A DNA stretch of 64,000 nt from Flavobacterium sp. UBA2787 (GTDB lineage Bacteria > Bacteroidota > Bacteroidia > Flavobacteriales > Flavobacteriaceae): assembly GCA_002352205.1 (NCBI GenBank), contig DEHZ01000008.1, positions 1 to 64,000 on the forward strand, in the 5' to 3' direction. Both the position numbers and the translations under genes were made by a program. The notes under the pieces are model-generated. The model saw only the letters and a list, made by a program, of their open reading frames with translations, had not been told where the DNA came from and made no database searches. Positions 1-8,862 of the stretch are shown here, in pieces. Position 1 is the stretch's first letter. Every line of letters begins with the position of its first letter.

Positions 1-3000
1 TTACAAACCGGTCCGTATGATAAATACGTTCCATCTGTATTTCTAACCGCCACTTCAACATTGTAAGTAGTGTTGTATTGAATGTTTGACAAATACGTCA
101 TTCTGAATTCTCTAATCGGACGATCAGTAGTTTGAACATCGATAGGATTCAACGTATTGGTTACTCTAAAGCGGTAACCTGTTGCAAACGGAACATTCAC
201 TGCAAAAACTGAATTGTTGATATTGGTCACCGTTGAATTACACTGAGAAGCCTGAATTTGTGTGGTTGTATCAGGAGTAAATACATTACATGGTGTTCCG
301 TAGAACGGTTGCCATACGTTGTTAATTCTCACGGATACTTCAACCGAATATTCTGTGTTAAACGCATAGTTTGACAATTGAGTAATTCTGAATTGACGCA
401 AAAATCTATCAATCGATTGTACTTCGTTCGTAGCCACATTGGTTACTCTAAAACGATAACCCTGAGCTCCCGGAACTATATTTGCAAAAACATAACTGTC
501 GATAGCAGCTAACGTTTGTCCACATTGAGATGGTTGAACTACGGTTACAATTGGTGTACAGCCATTGTCTATTGTTCCATCACAATCGTTGTCTAAACCG
601 TCGTAGCAGATTTCTGCAGCTCCGGGATAAACGGTGTTGTTGTTATCGTTGCAGTCGCCACCAACTAATACGTAGGTTCCTACAGGCTGAGTAACAGACT
701 CGATCATCATAGTAGAATCACCATAAGTATCATTATCTGAATCAAGATACCATTTAAGGCTAACTACTAAAGTATAATCTTCAGATTGTCCAAAACCACC
801 ACCTGAACAGGCATTATCAATATCAGTGGTTTGAAATAACTTTTTAATTCTCATACGAGTAGTTCCGGCTAAAGCATTTGCTGGTACTTCAATGGTTGAA
901 ATTGCTTGAATAGCATCAAGACCTGTAGAGTTATTAATTGAACCGGCATTATATGTTTCTCCATCATCATTAAAATCTCCATCTTGATTCCAATCCACAA
1001 ATACTCTAAAATTATTAGTAAATGAACCATCAGTATTTCCTTTTAAAGTCATTGAATAGGAATTACCTGCGGTCACATTTCCAGAAATGGAGATGAAATT
1101 TTCTAGAGAGTTGATATCCAAAGTACTTGATGAAGGATTGTTTATTCCAGCAAAATTAACTAAAGTAATAGGTTCAACTCCACCATTGTTAGTACCATAA
1201 TTAACATTAGAGCAATAAGGAGCAAATGGATCAGCTTGAGTGGTAAAACTCCACTCAGCACAGCCAATTGCTTCACCACCTTGTATTGATTTAGGTACAA
1301 TTCTCCAATAATATGTGGTAGAGAAAGCCGGAGCTGATGCATTATAAGTTAAGGATGTTGTATTTGTAACTAAAGCTAAACTTCCTGAAGTAGTTCCAAA
1401 ATAAACGTCATAAGAAGTTGGTGCCGGTCCAGATACAGGAGCAGTCCATGACAGAGCAACAGTTCCAACGGTAACATCACTTGAAGCATTAGCCAGTGCA
1501 CCTAAACCTGCACATTGAGATGGGTTTGGATTAACTGTAAGAACGCCACTAATACTTGAAGTTCCATTCCATTCATTAAATTCATAACCACCATAAACAA
1601 ATGGACCTCCTGATAGTCTAAAACGAGATGCATAGTAATATGTACCGGGTGCTAAAGTTGATCCAATATTAGCTTGGTATTCATCATTATTAGAAACTTG
1701 TCCGGCATTATGAGTTGCAGGAATCCAAGTTGTCCATGTGTTTGGGTTTGTATTTTGACCCTGCGGACTTATACCTATCCAAGCTTCAATACCTGAAGCT
1801 TGACCGGAAATACCAGGTTCAACATCAGTTAATCCACCTTCATATACCTGTGCATAAACCGTTACAGAATTACCTGCTTGAATAGTAGCATTACCAGGGA
1901 ACTGTAGATTAACATAATCCGGTTTTGCAGGCTCAGAAACACATAAAGTAAAAGTTCCTTGTGTCGCAATTGAATTAGACCAAACAACGATGTAATAATC
2001 TGTATTAGGAGTTAATCCTGAAACTGAATTTGAATAAGGTGAACTAGAAGAACAAATTTCTAAGTAACCTGTTCCACATCCGCTGTATAAACCAAACTCA
2101 CAAGTACCTGTTAAACTGGTAAATGCAATGTTTACTGCTGAATTGTTTCCTGTATTGAATTTATAGAAAACATCTAAGTAGGTTCCAAATGCATCACAAG
2201 TTGTTTTTACCACACCTGGTGTAGCTGTTGCATCAATAGTAGTTCCTGTTGTAGCATTTGCTGGACAGTTACCAAATGCTTGAAGAGTTAAGGTCTCAAC
2301 ACCTCCACACTCATCATTAGCAGGTGGTTCTGGACAAGCAGTTTCTTCATAAATTCTCAAATTGAAGTTTCCTGTTGCCGTTGAACTCCATGGCCACACC
2401 TGTACATAATAGGTTTCTCCGGGAGTATATTGATTCTGACATAATGAAAGTTCAGGCATGAGTCCGTTCACATCATCACTACAACCTAAAGCACCTCCAG
2501 TAGCAGGACAAGATGACCATAATTGCATTACGGCATCTGTAATTGAACCTGAAGAAGTTGAAATAACAATTCTATTTCCGTTACTTGGAGCAACAAATTT
2601 TATCCAACGGTCCTTTTTGTTAGGATTACCGGTAGCATCACTACACGTTCCGGCGGGTCCGTCAGCAGTTGCTCCTGTTGTTAGTAATGTATTTACTGCA
2701 GAACCTACGTTAGGAGCAACTGCAATCGTAGCAGCAGTTGAACATGACTCACCTGCTACCGGCGTCGAAAAGGCGAATGGTCCAGCCCAAGTAGAAGATC
2801 CGTCTCCACCTGTACAATTTGTTCTTACGTATAAATTATAAGAAGTTCCAGCAGATAATCCGCTAGCATTGTCAACCGTCACTGTTGGTGCAGTTACGTT
2901 ACCGGAATTCACAAGGCCAGTAGCTCCAGAACCACCAGCACCTGATGTTCTAATTTCCCAATCATATGAAGCGGCAGTACCAACAATCGGTGCAACCCAA

Positions 3001-4595
3001 GACAAATCAGCAGTTGAAAGTGTTATATCAGATACACCTAAGGATGTTGGAACACCGCAAGTGGGTGGCAAACTAATACTTAAACTATAAGAAGTAATGA
3101 ATGCAGGAGCAGGGAAATTATCTACAACTAAATAATAAGTCAATCCCGCTGTTAATGTTGGTGTTAACGTTCTTGTTAAACCTGATGTGGATTGTGCATT
3201 TGCTACACATACACTTCCTGTCGTAAAAGGACAGCCTTGATATAGCATTATACCCGAATCATCATCAGTCGCAGTAGTTAGTAATATTGTGTATACTCCT
3301 GAAACAGTTGGTGTAAAAATATACGTTTTATCTTCAGCACCATAATAACTTGCACTTCCTGCCACACATGAAACATTAGTTGCTGTAACGTTGTTACCAG
3401 CTCCAGAATTTGTTAATCCAGTTGCAGAATATGGTAAAGTCGTAATAGTGATTGAACCGCCTCCTAAACCAGTTGGACATGACTTTCTTGTTGTAAAGGC
3501 GATTGGACCCGCCCACGTAGAAGAGCCATCGCCACCAGTACAGTTTGTTCTTACGTAAAAATTATAGGCTGTTCCTTCAGTTAAACCTGAAGTGTCATTT
3601 ACTGAGACTGTAGGAGCTGTAACATTACCGGATGTTGTTAAGCCGGTTGAACCACTACCACCTGCACCCGAAGTTCTGATTTCCCAATCATATGAAGCAG
3701 GTGTACCTGTACTTGGAGCCACCCATGATAAATCAGCTGTTGTTGTTTGAATATCTGTAACGGCTAAAGTAGTAGGAGCACCACAAGAAGGTGGTGCAGG
3801 TGGTGTCCAAGTCAAAGTCAAACCACTTGAAGGCAAGACTGTTGTTGTTAATGCACAACTAGCACTGTTTGTTCCCCCAGTAGTAGTACTAGCCCAATTC
3901 GTCGTTGTGGTTCTATTATTAAAATCAGATGTCGAACTTCCTCTTAAACCAACTTGAAGAGGACGTGTCGATAAAGTCGTATTAGTTGTTGTACATGATC
4001 CATATACAATTTCAATTTTATTAGAACCTTCATAAAGTCTAATTTGAGTATTTAATACATCTCCTCCTCCTGCTGAATATCGAAAAGCACTAGACCACTG
4101 GCATACATATATTCTATTAGGTGCTGTTCCTAAAACCTCAGACCTAATGGTGGAATTTAAATCATTTGCCAATGCGGCAATTGCAAAATTTGTTGATCCT
4201 GAAGATAACGGAGTATAATTAGTTGTTGATGGTGCATTTGCTCCTAAAACTAAAAATCCATTTGATGTTGGTCTAGCTGTCGTATAACCGGTTCCATTGT
4301 AGGTAAATGTAAAAGGTATTACAAAAGAATAATTCGAATCATCAACGCCTGTACCATGTAAGGTCCCTCCAGTGATTGGCGTGTAAGTTCCAGATGTAGT
4401 AGCAAAAGTATAATTCGCCACTTGAGCAAAAGTCTCTTGACCAATTAATAAAAACATCGTCAATATAAATGACGATAGCCATGTTAACGAAAGAGAATTG
4501 GAAGAAAATGAGCTCTTGCGTTCACTTTGCTCCAATTTCTTACGATCGAACAGCGACCCCAATCCCGTGTTCAAAAAATTGTAGTTTGAATTCAT
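1..4595 (-). CDS. Large secreted multidomain surface protein (FN3, pre-peptidase-like, GEVED, MopE-like), C-terminus beyond the window
   Basis: The frame is open from the ATG at 4595 to the left edge, giving about 1531 residues with no stop. I translated it directly. The first ~58 residues are a long N-region followed by a hydrophobic stretch ending in TFAQ, a signal peptide with an extended start. After an N-terminal beta domain come two FN3 domains (~265-372 and ~505-598; both contain SYDWEIRTSGAGGSG), pre-peptidase-type domains (~375-502, ~605-850), a third FN3 domain (~1025-1132), a GEVED domain (~1138-1278, DWNQDGDFND) and a MopE-like metal-binding motif (~1312-1345, DCNDNNNTVYPGAAEICYDG). 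The visible end holds two ~75-residue repeats with YRFRVTN. A T9SS sorting tail is expected but lies outside the window. Role as an adhesin or matrix protein is inference. A paired-repeat operator candidate lies upstream. Confidence 0.85.
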   Translation of the reverse strand, partial: MNSNYNFLNTGLGSLFDRKKLEQSERKSSFSSNSLSLTWLSSFILTMFLLIGQETFAQVANYTFATTSGTYTPITGGTLHGTGVDDSNYSFVIPFTFTYNGTGYTTARPTSNGFLVLGANAPSTTNYTPLSSGSTNFAIAALANDLNSTIRSEVLGTAPNRIYVCQWSSAFRYSAGGGDVLNTQIRLYEGSNKIEIVYGSCTTTNTTLSTRPLQVGLRGSSTSDFNNRTTTTNWASTTTGGTNSASCALTTTVLPSSGLTLTWTPPAPPSCGAPTTLAVTDIQTTTADLSWVAPSTGTPASYDWEIRTSGAGGSGSTGLTTSGNVTAPTVSVNDTSGLTEGTAYNFYVRTNCTGGDGSSTWAGPIAFTTRKSCPTGLGGGSITITTLPYSATGLTNSGAGNNVTATNVSCVAGSASYYGAEDKTYIFTPTVSGVYTILLTTATDDDSGIMLYQGCPFTTGSVCVANAQSTSGLTRTLTPTLTAGLTYYLVVDNFPAPAFITSYSLSISLPPTCGVPTSLGVSDITLSTADLSWVAPIVGTAASYDWEIRTSGAGGSGATGLVNSGNVTAPTVTVDNASGLSAGTSYNLYVRTNCTGGDGSSTWAGPFAFSTPVAGESCSTAATIAVAPNVGSAVNTLLTTGATADGPAGTCSDATGNPNKKDRWIKFVAPSNGNRIVISTSSGSITDAVMQLWSSCPATGGALGCSDDVNGLMPELSLCQNQYTPGETYYVQVWPWSSTATGNFNLRIYEETACPEPPANDECGGVETLTLQAFGNCPANATTGTTIDATATPGVVKTTCDAFGTYLDVFYKFNTGNNSAVNIAFTSLTGTCEFGLYSGCGTGYLEICSSSSPYSNSVSGLTPNTDYYIVVWSNSIATQGTFTLCVSEPAKPDYVNLQFPGNATIQAGNSVTVYAQVYEGGLTDVEPGISGQASGIEAWIGISPQGQNTNPNTWTTWIPATHNAGQVSNNDEYQANIGSTLAPGTYYYASRFRLSGGPFVYGGYEFNEWNGTSSISGVLTVNPNPSQCAGLGALANASSDVTVGTVALSWTAPVSGPAPTSYDVYFGTTSGSLALVTNTTSLTYNASAPAFSTTYYWRIVPKSIQGGEAIGCAEWSFTTQADPFAPYCSNVNYGTNNGGVEPITLVNFAGINNPSSSTLDINSLENFISISGNVTAGNSYSMTLKGNTDGSFTNNFRVFVDWNQDGDFNDDGETYNAGSINNSTGLDAIQAISTIEVPANALAGTTRMRIKKLFQTTDIDNACSGGGFGQSEDYTLVVSLKWYLDSDNDTYGDSTMMIESVTQPVGTYVLVGGDCNDNNNTVYPGAAEICYDGLDNDCDGTIDNGCTPIVTVVQPSQCGQTLAAIDSYVFANIVPGAQGYRFRVTNVATNEVQSIDRFLRQFRITQLSNYAFNTEYSVEVSVRINNVWQPFYGTPCNVFTPDTTTQIQASQCNSTVTNINNSVFAVNVPFATGYRFRVTNTLNPIDVQTTDRPIREFRMTYLSNIQYNTTYNVEVAVRNTDGTYLSYGPVC

Positions 4596-4656
4596 AAATA
4601 GTTAATAAAATTAAATTAATACATAAAGTTAAGACGATTCTTAAAATAACCGTTAA

Positions 4657-4698
4657 CAAAATATTACAAATCGATTAAAATCTTAAATCATCGACGAA
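4657..4698 (-). promoter_or_regulatory. Paired direct repeat (site A) with -7-like box
   Basis: On the minus strand TTCGTCGA (4698-4691) is followed 20 bp later, start to start, by TTAATCGA (4678-4671). A -7-like TAATATTTTG (4666-4657) comes next, 61 nt before the start codon at 4595. The same arrangement occurs at three other sites in the window. A response-regulator operator is an inference from the spacing. Confidence 0.55.
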
Positions 4699-4753
4699 AT
4701 GCATTCAAAAAACAACATCCTCAAAAAACAACTATAGAAAATAATAAAAAAAT

Positions 4754-4781
4754 AAAAAACTCCTCAAAAAATTGAGGAGTT
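4754..4781 (-). terminator. Intrinsic terminator after the 4809-7097 gene
   Basis: Perfect 10-bp stem (4758-4767 with 4772-4781), AAAA loop on the plus strand, followed on the minus strand by a T-rich run. It separates the three-gene surface-protein set from the gene at 1-4595. Confidence 0.85.
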
Positions 4782-4808
4782 CTTATTTTTTTGGTAATTT
4801 AAAAATAT

Positions 4809-7097
4809 TTAAAACACTAATTTTTTTGAAATTAAATTATTGTTTTGGTCTTTAATTTTTAGAATCAAAACTTGGTTATTTTTTTCCATTGTATCAATAG
4901 TAAATTCAGAAGTATTCACTTGATCTTGGGTGAACAATATTCGTCCTTGAACATCATATACACTCAATGATTGCATTTCGACATTACCTGTATTTATTAG
5001 GATAGAATTATCTCTAACAAAAACTGCTACACCATTTGCATTTAATGATTCATCAATACTCATAGTTTCGTTTGTAAAACGCAAAACAAAACGGTTTTTG
5101 AAATCACCTGCCTCAGCAGAGAAAGTATAATCCGAAATACTCAGATTATGTATTGTTGATTCAAAAGTATCTTCTAAATAAACTAACTGACCTTCTTCAA
5201 ATAGGCCATCTATTTTATTTAAAGAAATAGTATATTCTCCGGCTGAAACAATTTTAAAACCAAGCGGAATTGTATCTTCAATAGTAAATGGTAATGCTTT
5301 TGCTTGTATTGCATATTCTTCATTGTTAATTAACGAAGTTAACGCCACTTCAGAATCATCAATATAACGACCGTCAAAACGATCATTATCATTTGATGCT
5401 TCTTCTGCATATCCAACCAAAATTCTACTGAATACTCCACTATCATTTGTTAAATTTAACCATAAACGGTGCTTTTCAATTTGAGTAGGATTGGAAAATC
5501 TAAAAAATTGATTATTAAACTCATTAGACACTTTCATATCGCTGTTAAAAAACAACTCAGTAGATAATGCTTTTACTAAAAAGCCTTGTCCTACTTGAAT
5601 AAAACCATTTGGATCATCACTAGTTTGTGAACCTGTACCTCCAAATTCTGTATATGTTGCATAAAAAGATCCTAATGGCCCTTCACCTGAAGAATCATTT
5701 AATCTTCTCCAAAAATAAAGCGTACCTTCAATATTGTCAATATTCTCACCCATAAAAATTTCGGCACTAACAACTGTTGGATAAGGATTTCCGACCAAGT
5801 TAAACCCTTGACCACTAGTATTTAGATCAACATTTACTACACCATTGGTGGGAACCCCTACAAAACTACCTTGCCAAAGTTGTGGTAAATTCGTTCCATT
5901 ATTAACCACATGATTATTGCGTGATCGAATAAAATAACCTTTTCCAGGTTCAAAAGTTGTTGTTAAAGGGTCAATTGGTGAGTAAATATCGGATGAAGTA
6001 TTATATTCATAAAAGCGACTGTCCACCGTTTGGGGAGAAAACTGTTTTAACGTTTGAGATCCAGTAAGGGGTGAAGACCACATAGTATAATCCAATCGAA
6101 AAATTTCAGAACTGTTACGTTTTACAGTTATTTCACCTTCATTAGGAAGTGCATCATCATTTAATTGGAATAAATTCGCATTATTTTGCACTACAAATGA
6201 ACCTGAAGTACTATTATTAATTATGTTTTCGTAAACAATAAGATTATAACCTGAAGCCAAAGTATAGGTATATCCTTCATTTAAGGTGATACTTTTAACT
6301 TCAAACATGTATTCATTATTTTCGTCAGAAATAAAATGATCATCTAAAATTACATCATGATCTGCAGATGGGAAAATATCATTAAGCCATGCACCCTCTG
6401 ACCAAATAGCCACGAAAGTTGGTTCAGCGAAAGTAGTAACCATAATTACATTTGAATTGCTACTAGTAACCGGTCCACTCCCACTATTTCCTTCTGCCCT
6501 TACTCTATAATAATATTCGGTAGAAGGATTTAATCCGGAAACAACTCTACTTGTTAAACCTCCTGAAACGAATAGATTATCATAACCCGCTAACATCACT
6601 GAAAAATCACTATACTCACTTACATCTAGGCGATATCCTGTAGCTCCAGGAACAGCAATCCATCTTGCTGAAAAAAAAGTGTCTGAAAGACCAGCGGGTG
6701 CTCCAGCAACTGGTGCAGATAAAACGCTAGTTGAAAAAGTAATTTCAGTTGTCCAATCACTGAATAAAGGAGCAGCCGTACACTGAAAACGCATATAAAC
6801 TGAATAGTTTGTGTCTGATAGTAATCCGGAAACCGGTGAAGTAAAAAGTCCATCACTCACGGAACCACTATCTACTAAACCAGTAACTCCACTTCCCGGT
6901 AAACCTGAAGTTCTTACTTCAAAATTATAGGCTACACCCGGAGCAGAACTTGATTCAGTCCAGTTTAGAACTGCAGATATAGCAGTGATATCATCAACCA
7001 CTATTCCAGTTGGTTGATTACATTGAGCATAATTGAACATTGTTACGAGTAAACTCAATATCAAAAAAGGTATTTTAGAATTAAATGGAAATTTCAT
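4809..7097 (-). CDS. Secreted surface protein with FN3 domains and type C (ChiA-like) T9SS sorting tail
   Basis: 762 residues. A signal peptide (residues 1-26, ending NYAQC) is followed by two FN3-like domains (~27-125 and ~130-225), then a module of about 400 residues found in three other proteins of this window. Its landmarks are YTMWSSPLTG, KGYFIRS, NLVGNPYPTVVSAEIF, LWLNL, ALPFTIEDTIPLGFK and RFVLRFTNETMS. The last ~75 residues (VYDVQGRILF ... KKLVF) resemble the type C sorting domain described for Flavobacterium johnsoniae ChiA rather than the common PNP-containing type A tail. The protein should be exported by Sec and then by T9SS. It is the last gene of a set with 7142-8830 (44-bp gap) and 8863-11688. 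Ligand and function are unknown. Confidence 0.85.
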   Translation of the reverse strand: MKFPFNSKIPFLILSLLVTMFNYAQCNQPTGIVVDDITAISAVLNWTESSSAPGVAYNFEVRTSGLPGSGVTGLVDSGSVSDGLFTSPVSGLLSDTNYSVYMRFQCTAAPLFSDWTTEITFSTSVLSAPVAGAPAGLSDTFFSARWIAVPGATGYRLDVSEYSDFSVMLAGYDNLFVSGGLTSRVVSGLNPSTEYYYRVRAEGNSGSGPVTSSNSNVIMVTTFAEPTFVAIWSEGAWLNDIFPSADHDVILDDHFISDENNEYMFEVKSITLNEGYTYTLASGYNLIVYENIINNSTSGSFVVQNNANLFQLNDDALPNEGEITVKRNSSEIFRLDYTMWSSPLTGSQTLKQFSPQTVDSRFYEYNTSSDIYSPIDPLTTTFEPGKGYFIRSRNNHVVNNGTNLPQLWQGSFVGVPTNGVVNVDLNTSGQGFNLVGNPYPTVVSAEIFMGENIDNIEGTLYFWRRLNDSSGEGPLGSFYATYTEFGGTGSQTSDDPNGFIQVGQGFLVKALSTELFFNSDMKVSNEFNNQFFRFSNPTQIEKHRLWLNLTNDSGVFSRILVGYAEEASNDNDRFDGRYIDDSEVALTSLINNEEYAIQAKALPFTIEDTIPLGFKIVSAGEYTISLNKIDGLFEEGQLVYLEDTFESTIHNLSISDYTFSAEAGDFKNRFVLRFTNETMSIDESLNANGVAVFVRDNSILINTGNVEMQSLSVYDVQGRILFTQDQVNTSEFTIDTMEKNNQVLILKIKDQNNNLISKKLVF

Positions 7098-7141
7098 AAT
7101 AGTTATAATTTAGGAATATATTAGTAGGTTTTTTTTATTTT

Positions 7142-8830
7142 TTAATAAATTATTTTTTTTGCAATTTTTTGTCCGTTGGACAAAGTCACTTTTATAATGA
7201 ATAACTGATTTGACGGATGAAATTCTGAAATTGTTAATTCCGTTTCGTTCTGCACTTTTTTATTCATAATTAATCGACCGCTCAAATCGAATATATCAAT
7301 CTGTTGCATAGCTTCTTCTGTAACTTTGAAATGTATACCAGCTGTATTATTTGCAATTATTAGGATACTATCTAAAGTTGTAACTTCACCAATACTTAAA
7401 TTTTCTGTTACAATCACAGTATAATCTTCTGCTTCCCCATTCTCAATAGAATCGCAAGGTGTAGGATAATCTGATGTATCAGATTGCTTTGTTCTTACTC
7501 TCATTATGGTAGAACCTAATAATGCATCGGCAGGCACTTGAAAACTTGCAACAACACCTGAACTAACATTACTCCCACCTGTTACCGAACCTAAAACAAA
7601 TGATTCGTTCATTTCAAACTCACCATTTTGATTCCAATCAATCCAAGCCATAGTATAGTTAGTTCCTCCTTCTGTATTTACATTTGCAGAAAGGTTGACT
7701 GTGCTTTCTCTTTCTAATTCTGTTTGTACGGCTGTAAAATTTGTGTAGGCAGTAGTACTAGGAGATGAATTATTAATGCTTCCAATTGTCACATTCGTTA
7801 TTCCAATTGCATTTTCATTTACTACTAAAGAAGTACAATAACAACCTTCGCCTCCAACAAGTAATGGAAAATCAAATACTGTTGAAGAAGCGATATCACA
7901 CGTTGTTGCTCTACGGTAGTAGGTTGATATAGATTGTGAAGTTACATAAAACGCATCTGTAGCACCAGGAATATCAGACCATGGTCCATTATCGTTTGGT
8001 GATGATTGCCATTGGTATGACAAACCAGATTCTATAGAACCATTTTGAACTGAAAGTGTAAACGATTCACCTGAGCAATAAGGGCCAGGTGTAACTATTG
8101 TTTGTCCTCCTGATGGAGTAGTTTCACAAGGATTTGTCATTGTAAACTGCATATTAGGTCTTCTTCGTGTAAATAATTCAGGTAATAGATTCTCGTTTGG
8201 TAAGCTACACCCATTTAATTCAGAATCGTTAGTATAGTTTGCAGCAGTAACAATCTCTCCCATTGGAAAATTCTTTCCTTGTATAGAAAAACTTGTACCA
8301 AAATCTTCATTACTTCTACAAATCTCAACAATGATATTTCTGAAGCCATCCCATGCAAACGGTGTGTCTAGCTCAAATGTATACCAACCTAATTCAGTTA
8401 TATTTTCAACTGAAGACTCATAATACACTGGTAAATTGTTAACTAGATTTGGTCCCATTTCAAAAGAGGTAGTCATCCCCATTTTTATTTTAATATTTTC
8501 AGGCTTCAAACTAGTAGGCAAACCAAGCTCAGTTATATTAATTGCCAATGAAACTACATTTCCGGAAATATTAAACCCGGCATTATATAATTCTTCCGCG
8601 TAATACATATATTGAGACCTGTTATTACGGTTTATCGTAGCAAAAGGCGAAACACCTAATGTATTGTAAGACTCCTCTCCATCTCCTAATGTATAAGTCT
8701 CTTGAGCTTTTAGGTCATTAAACATAAGCACAAAAAGAACAACAATGTATTTTATTGTATTAAGTTTTTTTATGGATAATAAAACATCTATTTTAGATGA
8801 TTGATTCAGGATATTGTACTTTTTTATCAT
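7142..8830 (-). CDS. Secreted GEVED-domain protein with type C-like T9SS tail
   Basis: 562 residues. The N-terminus has a charged extension and then a hydrophobic segment ending LKAQ (~residue 43), consistent with a signal peptide. The first ~180 residues match the start of the 8863-11688 protein in layout (FNIIVEICRS against IVVELCKAD). An Ig-like segment (SYQWQSSPNDNGPW) and a GEVED domain (~325-475, WIDWNQNGEFEMNE, ending AEDYTV) follow. The tail (IFDLSGRLIMNKK ... KKIIY) is type C-like. The shared YWSSPV/NPYPSA module is absent. It lies 32 bp downstream of 8863-11688 and is probably co-transcribed. Function is unknown. Confidence 0.82.
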   Translation of the reverse strand: MIKKYNILNQSSKIDVLLSIKKLNTIKYIVVLFVLMFNDLKAQETYTLGDGEESYNTLGVSPFATINRNNRSQYMYYAEELYNAGFNISGNVVSLAINITELGLPTSLKPENIKIKMGMTTSFEMGPNLVNNLPVYYESSVENITELGWYTFELDTPFAWDGFRNIIVEICRSNEDFGTSFSIQGKNFPMGEIVTAANYTNDSELNGCSLPNENLLPELFTRRRPNMQFTMTNPCETTPSGGQTIVTPGPYCSGESFTLSVQNGSIESGLSYQWQSSPNDNGPWSDIPGATDAFYVTSQSISTYYRRATTCDIASSTVFDFPLLVGGEGCYCTSLVVNENAIGITNVTIGSINNSSPSTTAYTNFTAVQTELERESTVNLSANVNTEGGTNYTMAWIDWNQNGEFEMNESFVLGSVTGGSNVSSGVVASFQVPADALLGSTIMRVRTKQSDTSDYPTPCDSIENGEAEDYTVIVTENLSIGEVTTLDSILIIANNTAGIHFKVTEEAMQQIDIFDLSGRLIMNKKVQNETELTISEFHPSNQLFIIKVTLSNGQKIAKKIIY

Positions 8831-8862
8831 AGCAAATTTTTAAAGCATTAATTTTTTTTAAT

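Noticed and set aside
2458-3090. Plus-strand open frames across 2458-3090
   Set aside because: They are antisense to the intact large surface-protein gene and are shadows of its Thr/Gly-rich codons.
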